This document shows positions 24,075-32,705 of a DNA stretch of 41,765 bases, piece after piece. Both the position numbers and the translations under genes were made by a program. A model generated the notes under the pieces. The model was not told where the DNA came from, searched no databases, and saw only the letters and a program-made list of their open reading frames with translations. Positions within the stretch are counted from its first letter, which is position 1, and each line of letters starts with the position of its first letter. Origin of the DNA: Minisyncoccota bacterium (lineage in GTDB: Bacteria; Patescibacteriota; Minisyncoccia; Phycocordibacterales; UBA12079). The stretch lies in contig JAGLSI010000003.1 of the NCBI GenBank assembly GCA_023135835.1, forward strand, positions 1 to 41,765, in the 5' to 3' direction.

Positions 24075-24111
24075 CTTAAATTATATAAAAAAGACTTTGT
24101 TATAAAAAGAC

Positions 24112-24140
24112 TTGAAAAAAAAGAGGGTTTTTGTTAGAAT
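24112..24140 (+). promoter_or_regulatory. Sigma70-type promoter of the ribosomal operon
   Basis: TTGAAA (24112-24117), exactly 17 bases, then TAGAAT (24135-24140) preceded by TGT (extended -10). It is 20 bases before the infA start, giving a very short leader. Confidence 0.75.
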
Positions 24141-24160
24141 AACTCTCGTTACTTTAAATA

Positions 24161-24391
24161 ATGGAAAATAAAGAAGAACAATTTGTAGAAGGGGTTATCG
24201 TTGAGGCTCTGCCTAATACTCTTTTTAATGTAGAAATTGAGAATAAGGATACTGGAGAAGTAGAAATACAATTAGTATATTTGTCTGGTAAAATGAGAAT
24301 TCATAGAATTAAAGTATTAGTAGGAGATAAAGTAAAAATAAAAGTAGATCCTTATGGTGGTAGAGGAAGGATTACTCAAAGGTTAAAATAG
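24161..24391 (+). CDS. infA: Translation initiation factor IF-1
   Basis: 76 residues (72 in E. coli). An OB-fold protein that occupies the 30S A site during initiation. [38 protein letters not shown] and [12 protein letters not shown] are canonical; a [11 protein letters not shown] insertion makes the loop a little longer than usual. First gene of the alpha-operon block, directly behind the promoter at 24112. There is no Shine-Dalgarno sequence although it is a highly expressed gene. Confidence 0.95.
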   Translation: MENKEEQFVEGVIVEALPNTLFNVEIENKDTGEVEIQLVYLSGKMRIHRIKVLVGDKVKIKVDPYGGRGRITQRLK

Positions 24392-24407
24392 CCTTAAATT
24401 TGGAAGC

Positions 24408-24521
24408 ATGAAAATAAAATCATCAGTTAAAAAACAATGTGTAAAATGTAAGGTTGTCCGAAGAAACGGGCGTGTTTGTGTTATTTGTGAAAATCCAAGG
24501 CATAAACAACGACAGAGATAA
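24408..24521 (+). CDS. rpmJ: 50S ribosomal protein L36
   Basis: 37 residues starting [19 protein letters not shown]. The zinc ribbon ligands are Cys11, Cys14, Cys27 and His32 ([12 protein letters not shown]), the C+ form of L36. It lies 16 bases after infA and before rpsM, its standard place. A weak GGAAG occurs before the ATG. The final base of the stop codon begins the long hairpin at 24521. Confidence 0.96.
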   Translation: MKIKSSVKKQCVKCKVVRRNGRVCVICENPRHKQRQR

Positions 24522-24582
24522 TTATTTTGCCTACAGATTTGAATTTGGCTTGCCGAATTTAAATCTGTGGTTGCAAAATAAT
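24521..24582. repeat. Long hairpin at the rpmJ stop codon
   Basis: ATTATTTTGC (24521-24530) pairs perfectly with GCAAAATAAT (24573-24582), and the inner arms (CTACAGATTT / AAATCTGTGG) pair with one mismatch. The TTGCC-centred tip is imperfect. It is not followed by a T-run. Confidence 0.65.
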
Positions 24583-24680
24583 ATCCCTCACCCAGAGTGG
24601 GGAAGAATTTTAATAAAAGAAAAAAGCAAAAGATTGATTATATAAATTAAATATATATAATTATCGCTGGGTGAAGGGAT
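24583..24680. repeat. Second inverted repeat in the rpmJ-rpsM gap
   Basis: ATCCCTCACCCAG (24583-24595) and CTGGGTGAAGGGAT (24667-24680) are complementary apart from one inserted base, with 71 AT-rich bases between. With the adjacent hairpin they fill most of the 218-base gap. It could be a regulatory RNA fold or a small repeat element. Confidence 0.55.
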
Positions 24681-24739
24681 TGAGATTTTCTAAATGAATT
24701 TATCTCGCTTTACTCGAAAATTAATTAAGAAAAACTATA

Positions 24740-25117
24740 ATGAGAATTTCAGGAATTACAATCCCAGATGAAAAAAGATTAGAAATAGGCTTGACTATTT
24801 TATATGGTGTGGGAAGATCCCTTGCTCATAAAATTTTAGATGAAGCCAAGGTAGATTATGGAAAAAAATCTAAAGATTTAAGCGCTGATGAAGAAAAAAA
24901 TATTAGAAAGATTATAGAAGAGTATAAGTTAGAAGGAAATTTAAAGAGAGAAATAAGTGGAAATATTAAGAGATTGATTGATATTAAGTCATACAGAGGT
25001 TCTAGACATACAAAAAGTTTACCTTGTCGGGGGCAAAGAACTAGAACAAACGCTAGAACTTTACGAGGTAAAAAGAAAACAATGGGTTCAGGTAGGAAAA
25101 AAGCAGATAAAAAATAA
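24740..25117 (+). CDS. rpsM: 30S ribosomal protein S13
   Basis: 125 residues. Binds 16S rRNA in the 30S head and contacts the P-site tRNA. RISGITIPDEKRLEIGLTIL, the SYRGSRHTKSLPCRGQRTRTNARTLRGKK stretch near the C-terminus and the basic tail are canonical. Operon order infA-rpmJ-rpsM-rpsK-rpsD-rpoA-rplQ is conserved across bacteria. Confidence 0.97.
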   Translation: MRISGITIPDEKRLEIGLTILYGVGRSLAHKILDEAKVDYGKKSKDLSADEEKNIRKIIEEYKLEGNLKREISGNIKRLIDIKSYRGSRHTKSLPCRGQRTRTNARTLRGKKKTMGSGRKKADKK

Positions 25118-25120
25118 TTT

Positions 25121-25230
25121 AATTAGGGATTAGGGATTAGCTAGTTAGCTGGTTAGAGAAAAAATTCACAAAGTAAATTTTTTCTAACAAGCTAATTAGT
25201 TAAAAAGCTAAAATCCTAGTAAGCTAAATA
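25121..25230. repeat. Intergenic hairpin element B (rpsM-rpsK)
   Basis: The left arm is built of the words TTAGGGATTAGGGATTAG and CTAGTTAGCTGGTTAG. The core is GAAAAAATTCACAAAGTAAA then TTTTTTC. The right arm (CTAACAAGCTAATTAG...AAGCTAAAATCCTAGTAAGCTAAATAA) is the loose complement of the left. Same build as element C. Confidence 0.65.
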
Positions 25231-25233
25231 AAT

Positions 25234-25677
25234 ATGGGTAAAAAAAGAATTATAAAAAAGACAGGAAAAACAGGGGAAACAAAAAAAAGTGCTTTAAAAT
25301 CACGATTTTTGAATAAAGGGTCTAAAAGAAAATTAGACTCAGGAGTTTTGCATGTTAGATCTACTTATAATAATACAATAGTTTCTTTAACAGATTTACA
25401 AGGTAATTTAGTTTGTACTTCTTCAAGTGGAGCTTTAGGTTTTAAAGGAGCTAAGAAAGGAACTCCTTTTGCAGCTGCTAAGATTGGTGAGTTAATTGGA
25501 GATATGGCTAAGTCAATGGGAGTAAAAACAGTTGATGTTATTGTTAAAGGAGTGGGTGCTGGTAGAGAGTCTGCTATTAGAGGGTTTATTTCAAAAGGAA
25601 TTCACATTAATTCAATTAAAGATAAGACACCGATTCCTCATAATGGTCCAAAACCAAAAAAACCAAGAAGAGTATAA
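25234..25677 (+). CDS. rpsK: 30S ribosomal protein S11
   Basis: 147 residues, slightly longer than the usual 128 because of a Lys-rich N-terminal extension of about 30. Binds 16S rRNA in the platform with S6/S18. GVLHVRSTYNNTIVSLTDLQ, SSSGALGFKGAKKGTPFAA, GVGAGRESAIRG and the C-terminal DKTPIPHNGPKPKKPRRV are canonical. The start lies directly after hairpin element B without any Shine-Dalgarno sequence. Confidence 0.97.
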   Translation: MGKKRIIKKTGKTGETKKSALKSRFLNKGSKRKLDSGVLHVRSTYNNTIVSLTDLQGNLVCTSSSGALGFKGAKKGTPFAAAKIGELIGDMAKSMGVKTVDVIVKGVGAGRESAIRGFISKGIHINSIKDKTPIPHNGPKPKKPRRV

Positions 25678-25680
25678 ATT

Positions 25681-25777
25681 AGGAAATTAGGAATTAGCTT
25701 ATTAGCTTGTTAGAGGAAAAATCGTTTTAAGATTTTTCTCCTAACAAGCCAATAAGCTAGCCAGCTAAAAAGCTAAA
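25681..25777. repeat. Intergenic hairpin element C (rpsK-rpsD)
   Basis: GAATTAGCTTATTAGCTTG and TTAG pair with CTAACAAGCCAATAAGCTAG around the core GAGGAAAAATCG...GATTTTTCTCC. It ends in AGCTAAAAAGCTAAAAAA just before the rpsD ATG. Very similar words occur in element B and at 35924. Confidence 0.7.
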
Positions 25778-25780
25778 AAA

Positions 25781-26392
25781 ATGATTATAAAAACAAAATA
25801 TAAATTATGTAGAAGATTGGGAGCTAGTCTTTTTGAGAAAACTCAAACTCAAAAATATGCTTTATCTGAAACACGAAAAAGTGGTAACAGAAGACTGAAA
25901 AGGAAAAAGATGCCTTCTCAGTATGGTTTACAGTTGATTGAAAAACAAAAATTACGTTTTTCTTATGGGATAAGAGAAAAGCAACTATCACGATATGTGA
26001 AAGAAGCTATGGTTCAAAAAACTAAAAGCCCAGCAGATTCTTTATATACAAGACTAGAATTAAGATTAGATAATGTTGTTTATAGATTAGGTTTAGCTCC
26101 AACTAGAGCAATGGCAAGACAGCTAGTTTCTCACGGACATATTATGGTAAATGGAAGAAAATTATCTGTCGCTTCTCATAAAACTAAGATAGGAGATAAA
26201 ATAGAAATTAGAAAAGGAAGTCAAGGAAAAGTGGTTTTTGCTGATTTACAAGATAAGATAAAGGATGTAATTTCAGTTGATTGGTTAAATTTTGATATAA
26301 AAAAGAAAGAGGGTAAGGTTATAGCAGAACCCAAATTAGAAAATCAAGAAATTTTTGATTTTAAAATTATTTTAGAATTTTACGGACGTTAA
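25781..26392 (+). CDS. rpsD: 30S ribosomal protein S4
   Basis: 203 residues. A primary 16S rRNA binder that starts 30S assembly; in other bacteria it can regulate the alpha operon. The N-terminal region (YKLCRRLGASLF) has a single Cys, so it is the zinc-free form. The S4 RNA-binding domain (RLELRLDNVVYRLGLAPTRA followed by ARQLVSHGHIMVNGRKL) spans about 93-155. The C-terminal EIFDFKIILEFYGR departs slightly from the usual ENLIVEFYSR-type ending. Confidence 0.97.
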   Translation: MIIKTKYKLCRRLGASLFEKTQTQKYALSETRKSGNRRLKRKKMPSQYGLQLIEKQKLRFSYGIREKQLSRYVKEAMVQKTKSPADSLYTRLELRLDNVVYRLGLAPTRAMARQLVSHGHIMVNGRKLSVASHKTKIGDKIEIRKGSQGKVVFADLQDKIKDVISVDWLNFDIKKKEGKVIAEPKLENQEIFDFKIILEFYGR

Positions 26393-26449
26393 TTTGTAAA
26401 AATGTCTAAAATGATGTATTATTTATGTGCTTTAATTATTAAAATGTAG

Positions 26450-26523
26450 AAAGCATATAATTGATAGTTAAAATTTATTTTATGAATTTAGCTATAAATT
26501 ATATGCTGTTAACTATAAATTAA
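26450..26523. repeat. Inverted-repeat element D (rpsD-rpoA)
   Basis: AGCATATAATT pairs with AATTATATGCT, and overlapping TAATTGATAGTTAA with TTAACTATAAATTA, so two alternative folds compete. It ends seven bases before the rpoA start and could act as a processing or attenuation site. The word GCATATAATT also occurs in element A at 17513. Confidence 0.6.
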
Positions 26524-26529
26524 ATAAAA

Positions 26530-27498
26530 ATGTCTGAATATAATATTTTATTACCATCAAAGCCTAAAATCATTAAAGATGAGGGTTTTAAGGGTTTTTA
26601 TCAAATTGATGGTTTGTATCCTGGATATGGTCATACACTAGGTAACTCCTTAAGAAGAATTATTTTATCTTCTTTGCCTGGTACAGCTGTTACCTCTGTA
26701 GAAATAGAAGGGGTAAGTCATGAATTTTCTACAATTGATGGAATTAAAGAAGATGTAATTAGAATTCTTTTAAATATAAAGAAGTTACGAATTAAATTAC
26801 TTACAGATGAACCGCAAGTATTAACTCTAAAAGCTAGTGGTGTAAAAACCGTTACAGCTAAAGATATAGATAAAAATGGACAAGTAGAAGTGATGAATCC
26901 AGAATTAGAGATAGCTACTTTAACTAGCGCTAAAAGTTCTTTGGAAATGAAAATTACTGTAAAGAAAGGTTTGGGGTATATTAGTAAAGAAGATCAAGCT
27001 GAAGAAAGAACAAATATAGGAATGATTATTTTAGACGCTTCTTTTACTCCTATTAGAAGAGTAAGTTATGAAGTTGAAAATATGAGAGTTGGAGATAAGA
27101 CAGACTTTAATAGACTTTCTTTGTTTATAGAAACAGACGGAACAATTTTACCTAAAGAAGCTTTGGAGAGATCCATTGAAATAATGATTAAACAATTATC
27201 TGCTATTGTAGGTTTTGTAGAAGAAGATGTTAAAATTTCAGAAGAAGAGCAACAACAGGTTGAAGAAAAAGACGGTAAAGAAGAAATGGATGTTGACTTT
27301 TTAAAGACAAGAGTAGATACTTTGAACCTATCATTGAGAACATCTAACGCTTTAGCAGAGGCAAGTATTAGAACTGTTGGAGGTTTAGTTAAAAAAACAG
27401 AGGATGATTTGTTAGGTTTAGACGGATTAGGAGCAAAAGGAATTCAAGAAGTTAAAAGAGCTTTAAGTAATTTTGGAATAATGTTGAAGCAAAAATAA
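26530..27498 (+). CDS. rpoA: RNA polymerase alpha subunit
   Basis: 322 residues. The N-terminal domain (to about 228), with GYGHTLGNSLRRILLSS-like motif and the RRVSYEVENMRVGDKTDFNRL beta-contact stretch, dimerises and recruits beta and beta'. An acidic linker (EEEQQQVEEKDGKEE) joins the C-terminal domain (about 255-322), whose helix-hairpin-helix pattern TSNALAEASIRTVGGLVKK...LLGLDGLGAKGIQEVK binds UP elements and activators. Full-length, in its standard operon place. Confidence 0.98.
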   Translation: MSEYNILLPSKPKIIKDEGFKGFYQIDGLYPGYGHTLGNSLRRIILSSLPGTAVTSVEIEGVSHEFSTIDGIKEDVIRILLNIKKLRIKLLTDEPQVLTLKASGVKTVTAKDIDKNGQVEVMNPELEIATLTSAKSSLEMKITVKKGLGYISKEDQAEERTNIGMIILDASFTPIRRVSYEVENMRVGDKTDFNRLSLFIETDGTILPKEALERSIEIMIKQLSAIVGFVEEDVKISEEEQQQVEEKDGKEEMDVDFLKTRVDTLNLSLRTSNALAEASIRTVGGLVKKTEDDLLGLDGLGAKGIQEVKRALSNFGIMLKQK

Positions 27499-27518
27499 AA
27501 TAATAAATTTAATTTATC

Positions 27519-27875
27519 ATGAGGCATCATAACACTAATAGAAAATTTGGAAGGGTAAGAAAACAAAGAAAAGCACTTTTGCAGTCTTTAGCAGTGGCTC
27601 TTTTAGATAATGAAAGTATAAAAACAACAGAAGCTAAAGCCAAGGAATTAAGACCTTTTGTAGAAAAATTAATCACAAGAGGAAAGAAAGATTCTATTTT
27701 TACAAAAAGACTTTTAAGAGCAAGATTGGGAAGTGGTAATTTAGATATAGTTAAAAAGTTAACTAAAGAAATTGCTGAAAAATATAAAGAAAGAAATGGA
27801 GGTTATACTCGTATTACAAAATTAACTCCTAGGCAAGGAGATGGAAGCCCGATGGCTCAGATAGAATTAGTTTAA
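27519..27875 (+). CDS. rplQ: 50S ribosomal protein L17
   Basis: 118 residues, the minimal bacterial form. Sits near the exit tunnel. MRHHNTNRKFGRVRKQRKAL (usually MRHRxxxxKLxRxxxHRxAL), TTEAKAKELRPFVEKLITRGK and GGYTRITKLTPRQGDGSPMA are diagnostic. 20 bases after rpoA and 12 before rplM, so cotranslated in one mRNA. Confidence 0.97.
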   Translation: MRHHNTNRKFGRVRKQRKALLQSLAVALLDNESIKTTEAKAKELRPFVEKLITRGKKDSIFTKRLLRARLGSGNLDIVKKLTKEIAEKYKERNGGYTRITKLTPRQGDGSPMAQIELV

Positions 27876-27887
27876 ATAAATAAAATT

Positions 27888-28232
27888 ATGGAATATAACT
27901 TAGATGCAAAAGGAGAAAAATTAGGAAGATTAGCTACTCAGATAGCGATTTTATTGATGGGTAAAAATAAAGCCAATTTTGCTAAGAATGAATTAGCTGA
28001 TGTTAAGGTTAATGTAACTAATGCTTCAAAGTTAGATATTACAAAAAAGAAAATGAAGCAAACCGAATACCAAAGATACTCAGGTTTTCCGGGAGGAAGG
28101 AAGGTTGAGAATATGGAAAAAGTAATTGCTGATAAAGGTTACACTGAAATTTTAAACAAAGCGGTTTATGGAATGCTTCCTGGGAATAAACTTCGTCCAT
28201 TAATAATGAAAAACTTAATAATAAAAGAATAG
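27888..28232 (+). CDS. rplM: 50S ribosomal protein L13 (short)
   Basis: 114 residues against about 142 in E. coli. An early 23S rRNA binder. DAKGEKLGRLATQIAILLMGKN is canonical. The YxRYSGFPGGxK and AVYGMLPGNKLRP motifs are present, but the usual segment between strand 2 and the GGRK loop (D-vVViN, HTGKPGGIK) is reduced and the C-terminus stops early. Shortened ribosomal proteins are typical of reduced genomes. Confidence 0.95.
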   Translation: MEYNLDAKGEKLGRLATQIAILLMGKNKANFAKNELADVKVNVTNASKLDITKKKMKQTEYQRYSGFPGGRKVENMEKVIADKGYTEILNKAVYGMLPGNKLRPLIMKNLIIKE

Positions 28233-28349
28233 TCAAAAGTTACTAAAGTCTATAAAGTCCATAACCTGCTTGCCGGCAGGCAGGAGTTAGAAAAATCACA
28301 AAGTGATTTTTTAAAAAAAAGACTTTCGACTTTATAGACTTTACGACTA
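28232..28349. repeat. Intergenic hairpin element E (rplM-rpsI)
   Basis: Left words AGTCAAAAGTTACTAAAGTC then TATAAAGTCCATAA; a GC-rich palindrome CCTGCTTGCCGGCAGGCAGG; the core AAAAATCACAAAGTGATTTT; right words GACTTTCGACTTTATAGACT. Shares words with elements A and G. Confidence 0.7.
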
Positions 28350-28356
28350 ATGTATT

Positions 28357-28767
28357 ATGGTTACTAAAACAACAACAAAAAAATATATTGAAACAGTAGG
28401 GAGAAGAAAAACAGCTACTGCTAGAGTAAGATTAACCGAAGCAGGAAAAACTTCTTATACAATTAATGACGCTAAGTTAGCTGATTATTTTCCAACAGAG
28501 AGTTTGCAGGCAATCGTGAAAGATGCTTTTAATGTTGTTAAATTAGATACTAAATATTCTGTTTCTGCTTTAGTTAAAGGAGGTGGAATTAATTCACAGG
28601 CTGAAGCTGTAAGACATGGAATTTCTAGAGCTTTACTGAAGATAGATGAAGAGTTTAAAAAAGATCTTAAAAAAGAAGGATTTTTAAGAAGAGACCCAAG
28701 GATGAAAGAAAGAAAGAAGTTTGGTTTGAAAAAAGCGAGAAAGTCTCCACAATGGAATAAACGATAA
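28357..28767 (+). CDS. rpsI: 30S ribosomal protein S9
   Basis: 136 residues. The C-terminal tail ending in KKARKSPQWNKR, the Arg of which contacts P-site tRNA, is as in the family (usually ...KARRAPQFSKR). YIETVGRRKTATARVRL opens the protein, and VKGGGINSQAEAVRHGISRALL is canonical. Pairs with rplM as in nearly all bacteria. Confidence 0.97.
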   Translation: MVTKTTTKKYIETVGRRKTATARVRLTEAGKTSYTINDAKLADYFPTESLQAIVKDAFNVVKLDTKYSVSALVKGGGINSQAEAVRHGISRALLKIDEEFKKDLKKEGFLRRDPRMKERKKFGLKKARKSPQWNKR

Positions 28768-28801
28768 GATAAATAGAAATTTAAATAAAGAGCAAAATTT
28801 T

Positions 28802-28829
28802 TTGCTAGAAAAACTTTTCCATTTAGGAT
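28802..28829 (+). promoter_or_regulatory. Promoter candidate for grpE-dnaK-dnaJ
   Basis: TTGCTA, 16 bases, TAGGAT. No CIRCE element (inverted TTAGCACTC) is visible nearby, so HrcA control is not supported. Confidence 0.35.
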
Positions 28830-28862
28830 AAAAAAATCACTCTTTGTTTATAGAGAGATTGG

Positions 28863-28887
28863 AAGGGCGGGGCTTCGCCCCGCCCTT
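28863..28887. terminator. GC-rich hairpin before grpE
   Basis: An 11-bp all-perfect stem (AAGGGCGGGGC, loop TTC). Very GC-rich for this genome. The following tract (AATCATTTTTAG) is only weakly T-rich, so it could be an RNA stability element rather than a full terminator. Confidence 0.55.
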
Positions 28888-28923
28888 AATCATTTTTAGA
28901 ACAAATTATAGTTTAATAAATTT

Positions 28924-29520
28924 ATGTTAGATAATTTTGAAAAAAAAGAAAATTTAAATGAGAATGTAAACGAAGATGAAGTATCTGATGATGTTGTTAT
29001 TGAGTCAGAAGAAGAAACACTAAGTTCTTTTGGTGATAAAAATACTAATAAGTTAAAAGAAAAATTAAAATTAGTTACATCGGAGAAACAAGAGTATTTA
29101 GATGGTTGGCAACGAGCCAAGGCTGATTTGGTTAATGCTAAAAAGGAGTTTGGAGAACAAAAAACAGATTTATTAAAGTATGCAAATACTGATTTAATTT
29201 TACAAATAATCCCTGTTTTAGATTCTTTTGAAATGGCTTTAAAAAATATAGATGAATTAGATGAAAGTTTGAAAGAATGGTCGCAAGGGGTTCAGTATAT
29301 TTATTCTCAATTATCTTCAGTGTTAGAGACAAATGGAGTAAAACAAATAAATCCATTGAATGAAAATTTTAATCCTGAGTTTCACGTTTCTATTGAAGGT
29401 GTAAAAGTTGACGAAAAAAAATTTGAGAATATAATAGTAGAAGTCGTTCAAAAAGGATATACACTTAACGAAAAAATTATAAGAGAGGCTAAAGTTAAGG
29501 TAGGGGAATTGAAAAGATAA
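28924..29520 (+). CDS. grpE: Nucleotide exchange factor GrpE
   Basis: 198 residues. Opens DnaK's nucleotide site to release ADP. An acidic disordered N-terminus (to about 35), then the long dimerisation helix (KLKEKLKLVTSEKQEYLDGWQRAKADLVNAKKE), then LQIIPVLDSFEMALKN and the C-terminal beta wing (NFNPEFHVSIEG, EVVQKGYTLNEKIIREAKVKV). Order grpE-dnaK-dnaJ is the common chaperone operon; 54 bases separate it from dnaK. Confidence 0.96.
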   Translation: MLDNFEKKENLNENVNEDEVSDDVVIESEEETLSSFGDKNTNKLKEKLKLVTSEKQEYLDGWQRAKADLVNAKKEFGEQKTDLLKYANTDLILQIIPVLDSFEMALKNIDELDESLKEWSQGVQYIYSQLSSVLETNGVKQINPLNENFNPEFHVSIEGVKVDEKKFENIIVEVVQKGYTLNEKIIREAKVKVGELKR

Positions 29521-29574
29521 TAAGATTTTTTAAATATTAATAAGATAAATTACTAATTAACTATAATAAAAACT

Positions 29575-31536
29575 ATGAGCAAAATTTTAGGAATTGATTT
29601 AGGAACAACTAACTCTGCAATGGCAATAATTGAAGGAGGTGAAGCAAAAATTTTAGAAAATGCTGAAGGATCAAGAACTACTCCATCAGTAGTGGCTATT
29701 TCAAAAACAGGTGAAAGGTTGGTTGGTCAGCTAGCAAGAAGACAAGCTGTAACGAATCCTAAAAATACAGTTTTTGGAATTAAAAGATTTATTGGGCATA
29801 AATATGATGACAAAGAGCTAGATAAAGATAAAGAAACTGCTCCTTTTGAAATTGCAAAATCTAGTACTGGAGGAACTGAAATAAAAATGGGAGATAAGGG
29901 TTATCGGCCTGAAGAGATTTCAGCAATGATTATTTCAAAATTAAAAGCAGATGCAGAAGCTAAAATTGGGGAACCTATCACAGAAGCAGTGATCACTGTA
30001 CCTGCTTATTTTAATGATTCACAGAGAAAAGCAACTAAAGATGCAGGTAAAATAGCAGGATTAGAGGTAAAAAGGATTATTAACGAACCTACCGCAGCCG
30101 CTTTATCTTATGGGTTTAATAAAAATAATGATCAACAAATTGTTGTTTTTGACTTTGGGGGAGGAACTTTTGATGTATCTGTTCTAGAAGTATCTAATGA
30201 TACTGTAGAAGTTAAATCAACAGATGGAGATTCTCATATGGGAGGAAGAGATATTGATCAAAAAATTATTCAATGGATTATTGCTGAATTTAAAAAAGAT
30301 TCAGGCATTGATATTAGTGGAGACACTTTAGCTTTACAAAGATTAGATGAGTCAGCAGAAAAAGCTAAATTAGAACTTTCAACAGCTCAGGATACAGAGA
30401 TTAATATTCCATTTATTACTTCTGGAGAAGACGGACCTAAACATCTTCTTCTGAAAATGACTAGAGCTAAGTTGGAAGAATTGGCCGATGAATATATTCA
30501 AAAATCAATTGAAATTACAAAACGAGCTTTGGAAGCATCACCTTTTGAAATTTCAGATATTGATGAAGTTATTTTAGTAGGGGGGCAAACAAGAATGCCA
30601 GCTATTCAAAAAATAGTTAAAGAATTATTTAATAAAGAACCAAATCAATCTATTAACCCAGATGAAGTAGTTTCTACTGGAGCTGCTATTCAAGCGGGTA
30701 TTTTGCAAGGAGATGTTAAAGATGTTCTGTTGTTAGATGTTATTCCTTTATCTTTAGGAATTGAAACAATGGGAGGGGTAGCTACAAAGTTAATTGAAAA
30801 AAATACTACTATTCCTACTTCAAAATCTCAGATTTTTTCTACAGCAGTAGATAATCAGCCCTCTGTAGAAATTCACATCACCCAAGGAGAAAGGTCTTTA
30901 GCATCTGATAATAAAAGCTTAGGAAGGTTTATTCTAGAAGGGATTACTCCAGCCCCTAGAGGTGTTCCTCAAGTAGAAGTTTCTTTTGATATTGATGCTA
31001 ATGGTATTTTGAATGTAAAAGCTATAGAAAAAGCTAGTGGAAAAGAGCAATCAATTAGAATTGAAGCGTCATCAGGTCTTTCAGATGAAGATGTAGAAAA
31101 AATGAAACAAGATGCAGAATTGCATGCTGATGAAGATAAAAAGAAAAAAGAAGAAATAGAAATTAAAAATACAGCAGAACAATTTATTCATACTGCAGAG
31201 AAATCAGTTAAGGAAAATGAAAAAAAGATTTCTGAAGAAATTAAAAATGATGTAAATACTAAGGTAGAAGAACTAAAGAAAATAAAAGATGGTTCTGATA
31301 TTGAGGCTATTAAAAAAGCAACAGATGAGCTTTCAGCATCAATGCAAAAAATAGGGGAAGAAGTGATGAAGAAGATGCAGGAAGAACAAGCCTCTAATCC
31401 TATGGACGGGCAAAGTAAGCAAACTCCTGCGGGGGGAGAAGCTCCAGAAGGGACTCAAGAAGAAGGTGTTCATGATGCTGAGTATAAAGAAGTGGATGGA
31501 GATGATACTGAAAATAAAGAAGAAGAAAATAAATAA
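29575..31536 (+). CDS. dnaK: Hsp70 chaperone DnaK
   Basis: 653 residues, full length. ATPase domain with [12 protein letters not shown] at 5-16, [34 protein letters not shown] and [13 protein letters not shown]. The substrate-binding domain follows the linker [16 protein letters not shown], with a lid and a disordered Gly/Gln/Glu-rich tail ending [11 protein letters not shown]. It acts with DnaJ and GrpE in the cytoplasm. Confidence 0.98.
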   Translation: MSKILGIDLGTTNSAMAIIEGGEAKILENAEGSRTTPSVVAISKTGERLVGQLARRQAVTNPKNTVFGIKRFIGHKYDDKELDKDKETAPFEIAKSSTGGTEIKMGDKGYRPEEISAMIISKLKADAEAKIGEPITEAVITVPAYFNDSQRKATKDAGKIAGLEVKRIINEPTAAALSYGFNKNNDQQIVVFDFGGGTFDVSVLEVSNDTVEVKSTDGDSHMGGRDIDQKIIQWIIAEFKKDSGIDISGDTLALQRLDESAEKAKLELSTAQDTEINIPFITSGEDGPKHLLLKMTRAKLEELADEYIQKSIEITKRALEASPFEISDIDEVILVGGQTRMPAIQKIVKELFNKEPNQSINPDEVVSTGAAIQAGILQGDVKDVLLLDVIPLSLGIETMGGVATKLIEKNTTIPTSKSQIFSTAVDNQPSVEIHITQGERSLASDNKSLGRFILEGITPAPRGVPQVEVSFDIDANGILNVKAIEKASGKEQSIRIEASSGLSDEDVEKMKQDAELHADEDKKKKEEIEIKNTAEQFIHTAEKSVKENEKKISEEIKNDVNTKVEELKKIKDGSDIEAIKKATDELSASMQKIGEEVMKKMQEEQASNPMDGQSKQTPAGGEAPEGTQEEGVHDAEYKEVDGDDTENKEEENK

Positions 31537-31553
31537 TAAGAATAACTAAAATA

Positions 31554-32600
31554 ATGTCAAAAGATTATTATAAAGTTTTAGGGGTTGAAAAAAAGGCTTC
31601 TAAAACTGAAATAAAAAAAGCTTTTCATAAATTAGCCCATAAATATCATCCTGATAAAGCTAATGGTGATGAAACTAGGTTTAAAGAAGCGAGTGAAGCT
31701 TATACTGTTTTATCTGATGATAAAAAAAGAGCTGAGTATGACACTTATGGACAAGCTTTTGGGGGAAATGGCGGTCCTCAAGGGGGTTTTGGTGGTTTTG
31801 GACAAGGAGCTCAGGGGTTTGATTTTGATTTAGGAGATATTTTCGGAGATATATTTGGAGGAGGTAGAAGTAGAGTAAAAAGAGGTTCTGATATTTCTGT
31901 TGATATTGAGGTTTCGTTTGCTGAAGCAGTTTTTGGGGTTGAAAGAAAGATAGTTTTAACTAAAAATTCTACTTGTTCTGTTTGTGAGGGAACAGGTGCA
32001 AAAAAAGGTTCAGAAATGGAAACATGTTCTTCTTGTGGGGGTAATGGAAAAATTCATGAGACTAAACAATCATTTTTAGGGTCTTTTTCAACAGTCAGGG
32101 TTTGTGATAGATGTCAGGGTAAGGGGAAAATTCCTAAGGAAAAATGTAAAGAATGTCGTGGAGTTGGTATTTTAAAAAAGCAAGAAAAATTTGAAATAAA
32201 AATACCAGCAGGGATTAATAATGGAGAAATGATTCGTTTAACAGGAGCTGGTGAAGCTATTCCTGACGGGAACCCAGGGGATTTATATATTAAGGTATAT
32301 GTTAAACCACATATTGTTTTTAAGAAACAAGGAAGTGATTTGATTATGAATTTGGGAGTTAAGTTGACAGATGCTTTGTTGGGGGCAGAGTATAATATAG
32401 CAACTTTAGATGGAAAAATAAAAGTTAAGATTCCAAAAGGAGTGAGTCATGGAGAGATTTTGAGAGTAAAAGATAAAGGGGTGCCTATTTCTGAAAGACG
32501 AAGAGGGAATTTACTTATAACTATAAATATAAAATTACCTAATAAATTATCAGGTAAAGCTAAAAAATTAATAGAAGAATTAAAAGGAGAAGGGGTTTAA
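31554..32600 (+). CDS. dnaJ: Hsp40 co-chaperone DnaJ
   Basis: 348 residues. J domain with DYYKVLGVEKKASKTEIKKA and the HPD motif (KYHPDKANGD), which triggers DnaK's ATPase. A Gly/Phe-rich linker (about 70-105) is followed by four zinc-binding CxxCxGxG repeats (CSVCEGTG, CSSCGGNG, CDRCQGKG, CKECRGVG) and the C-terminal substrate domains. Type I DnaJ, 17 bases after dnaK. Confidence 0.98.
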   Translation: MSKDYYKVLGVEKKASKTEIKKAFHKLAHKYHPDKANGDETRFKEASEAYTVLSDDKKRAEYDTYGQAFGGNGGPQGGFGGFGQGAQGFDFDLGDIFGDIFGGGRSRVKRGSDISVDIEVSFAEAVFGVERKIVLTKNSTCSVCEGTGAKKGSEMETCSSCGGNGKIHETKQSFLGSFSTVRVCDRCQGKGKIPKEKCKECRGVGILKKQEKFEIKIPAGINNGEMIRLTGAGEAIPDGNPGDLYIKVYVKPHIVFKKQGSDLIMNLGVKLTDALLGAEYNIATLDGKIKVKIPKGVSHGEILRVKDKGVPISERRRGNLLITINIKLPNKLSGKAKKLIEELKGEGV

Positions 32601-32614
32601 TTAATTATTTTAAA

Positions 32615-32637
32615 AAGTAGCGCTCCGAGCGCTACTT
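32615..32637. repeat. GTAGCGCT inverted repeat, copy 2
   Basis: AAGTAGCGCT-CCG-AGCGCTACTT, a 10-bp stem with a 3-base loop, after dnaJ. Same arm as the repeat at 21318; possibly a dnaJ terminator, though no T-run follows. Confidence 0.7.
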
Positions 32638-32658
32638 AGAATAGATAAATAAAAAACA

Positions 32659-32681
32659 CTCCCGACAAAAATCGTCGGGAG
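32659..32681 (-). terminator. Terminator of the small minus-strand gene
   Basis: CTCCCGAC / GTCGGGAG stem. On the minus strand it is followed by TGTTTTTTATTTAT, a proper T-run, 25 bases beyond the stop codon at 32706. Confidence 0.8.
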
Positions 32682-32705
32682 CTAGTGAAGAGCGGTATAA
32701 AAGAA

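Noticed and set aside
24454-24645. A 63-codon plus-strand frame overlapping rpmJ
   Set aside because: It overlaps the conserved rpmJ gene in another frame and its second half is the hairpin at 24521; the product has no family resemblance.
28770-28923. CIRCE element before grpE-dnaK-dnaJ
   Set aside because: No TTAGCACTC-type inverted repeat in the gap.
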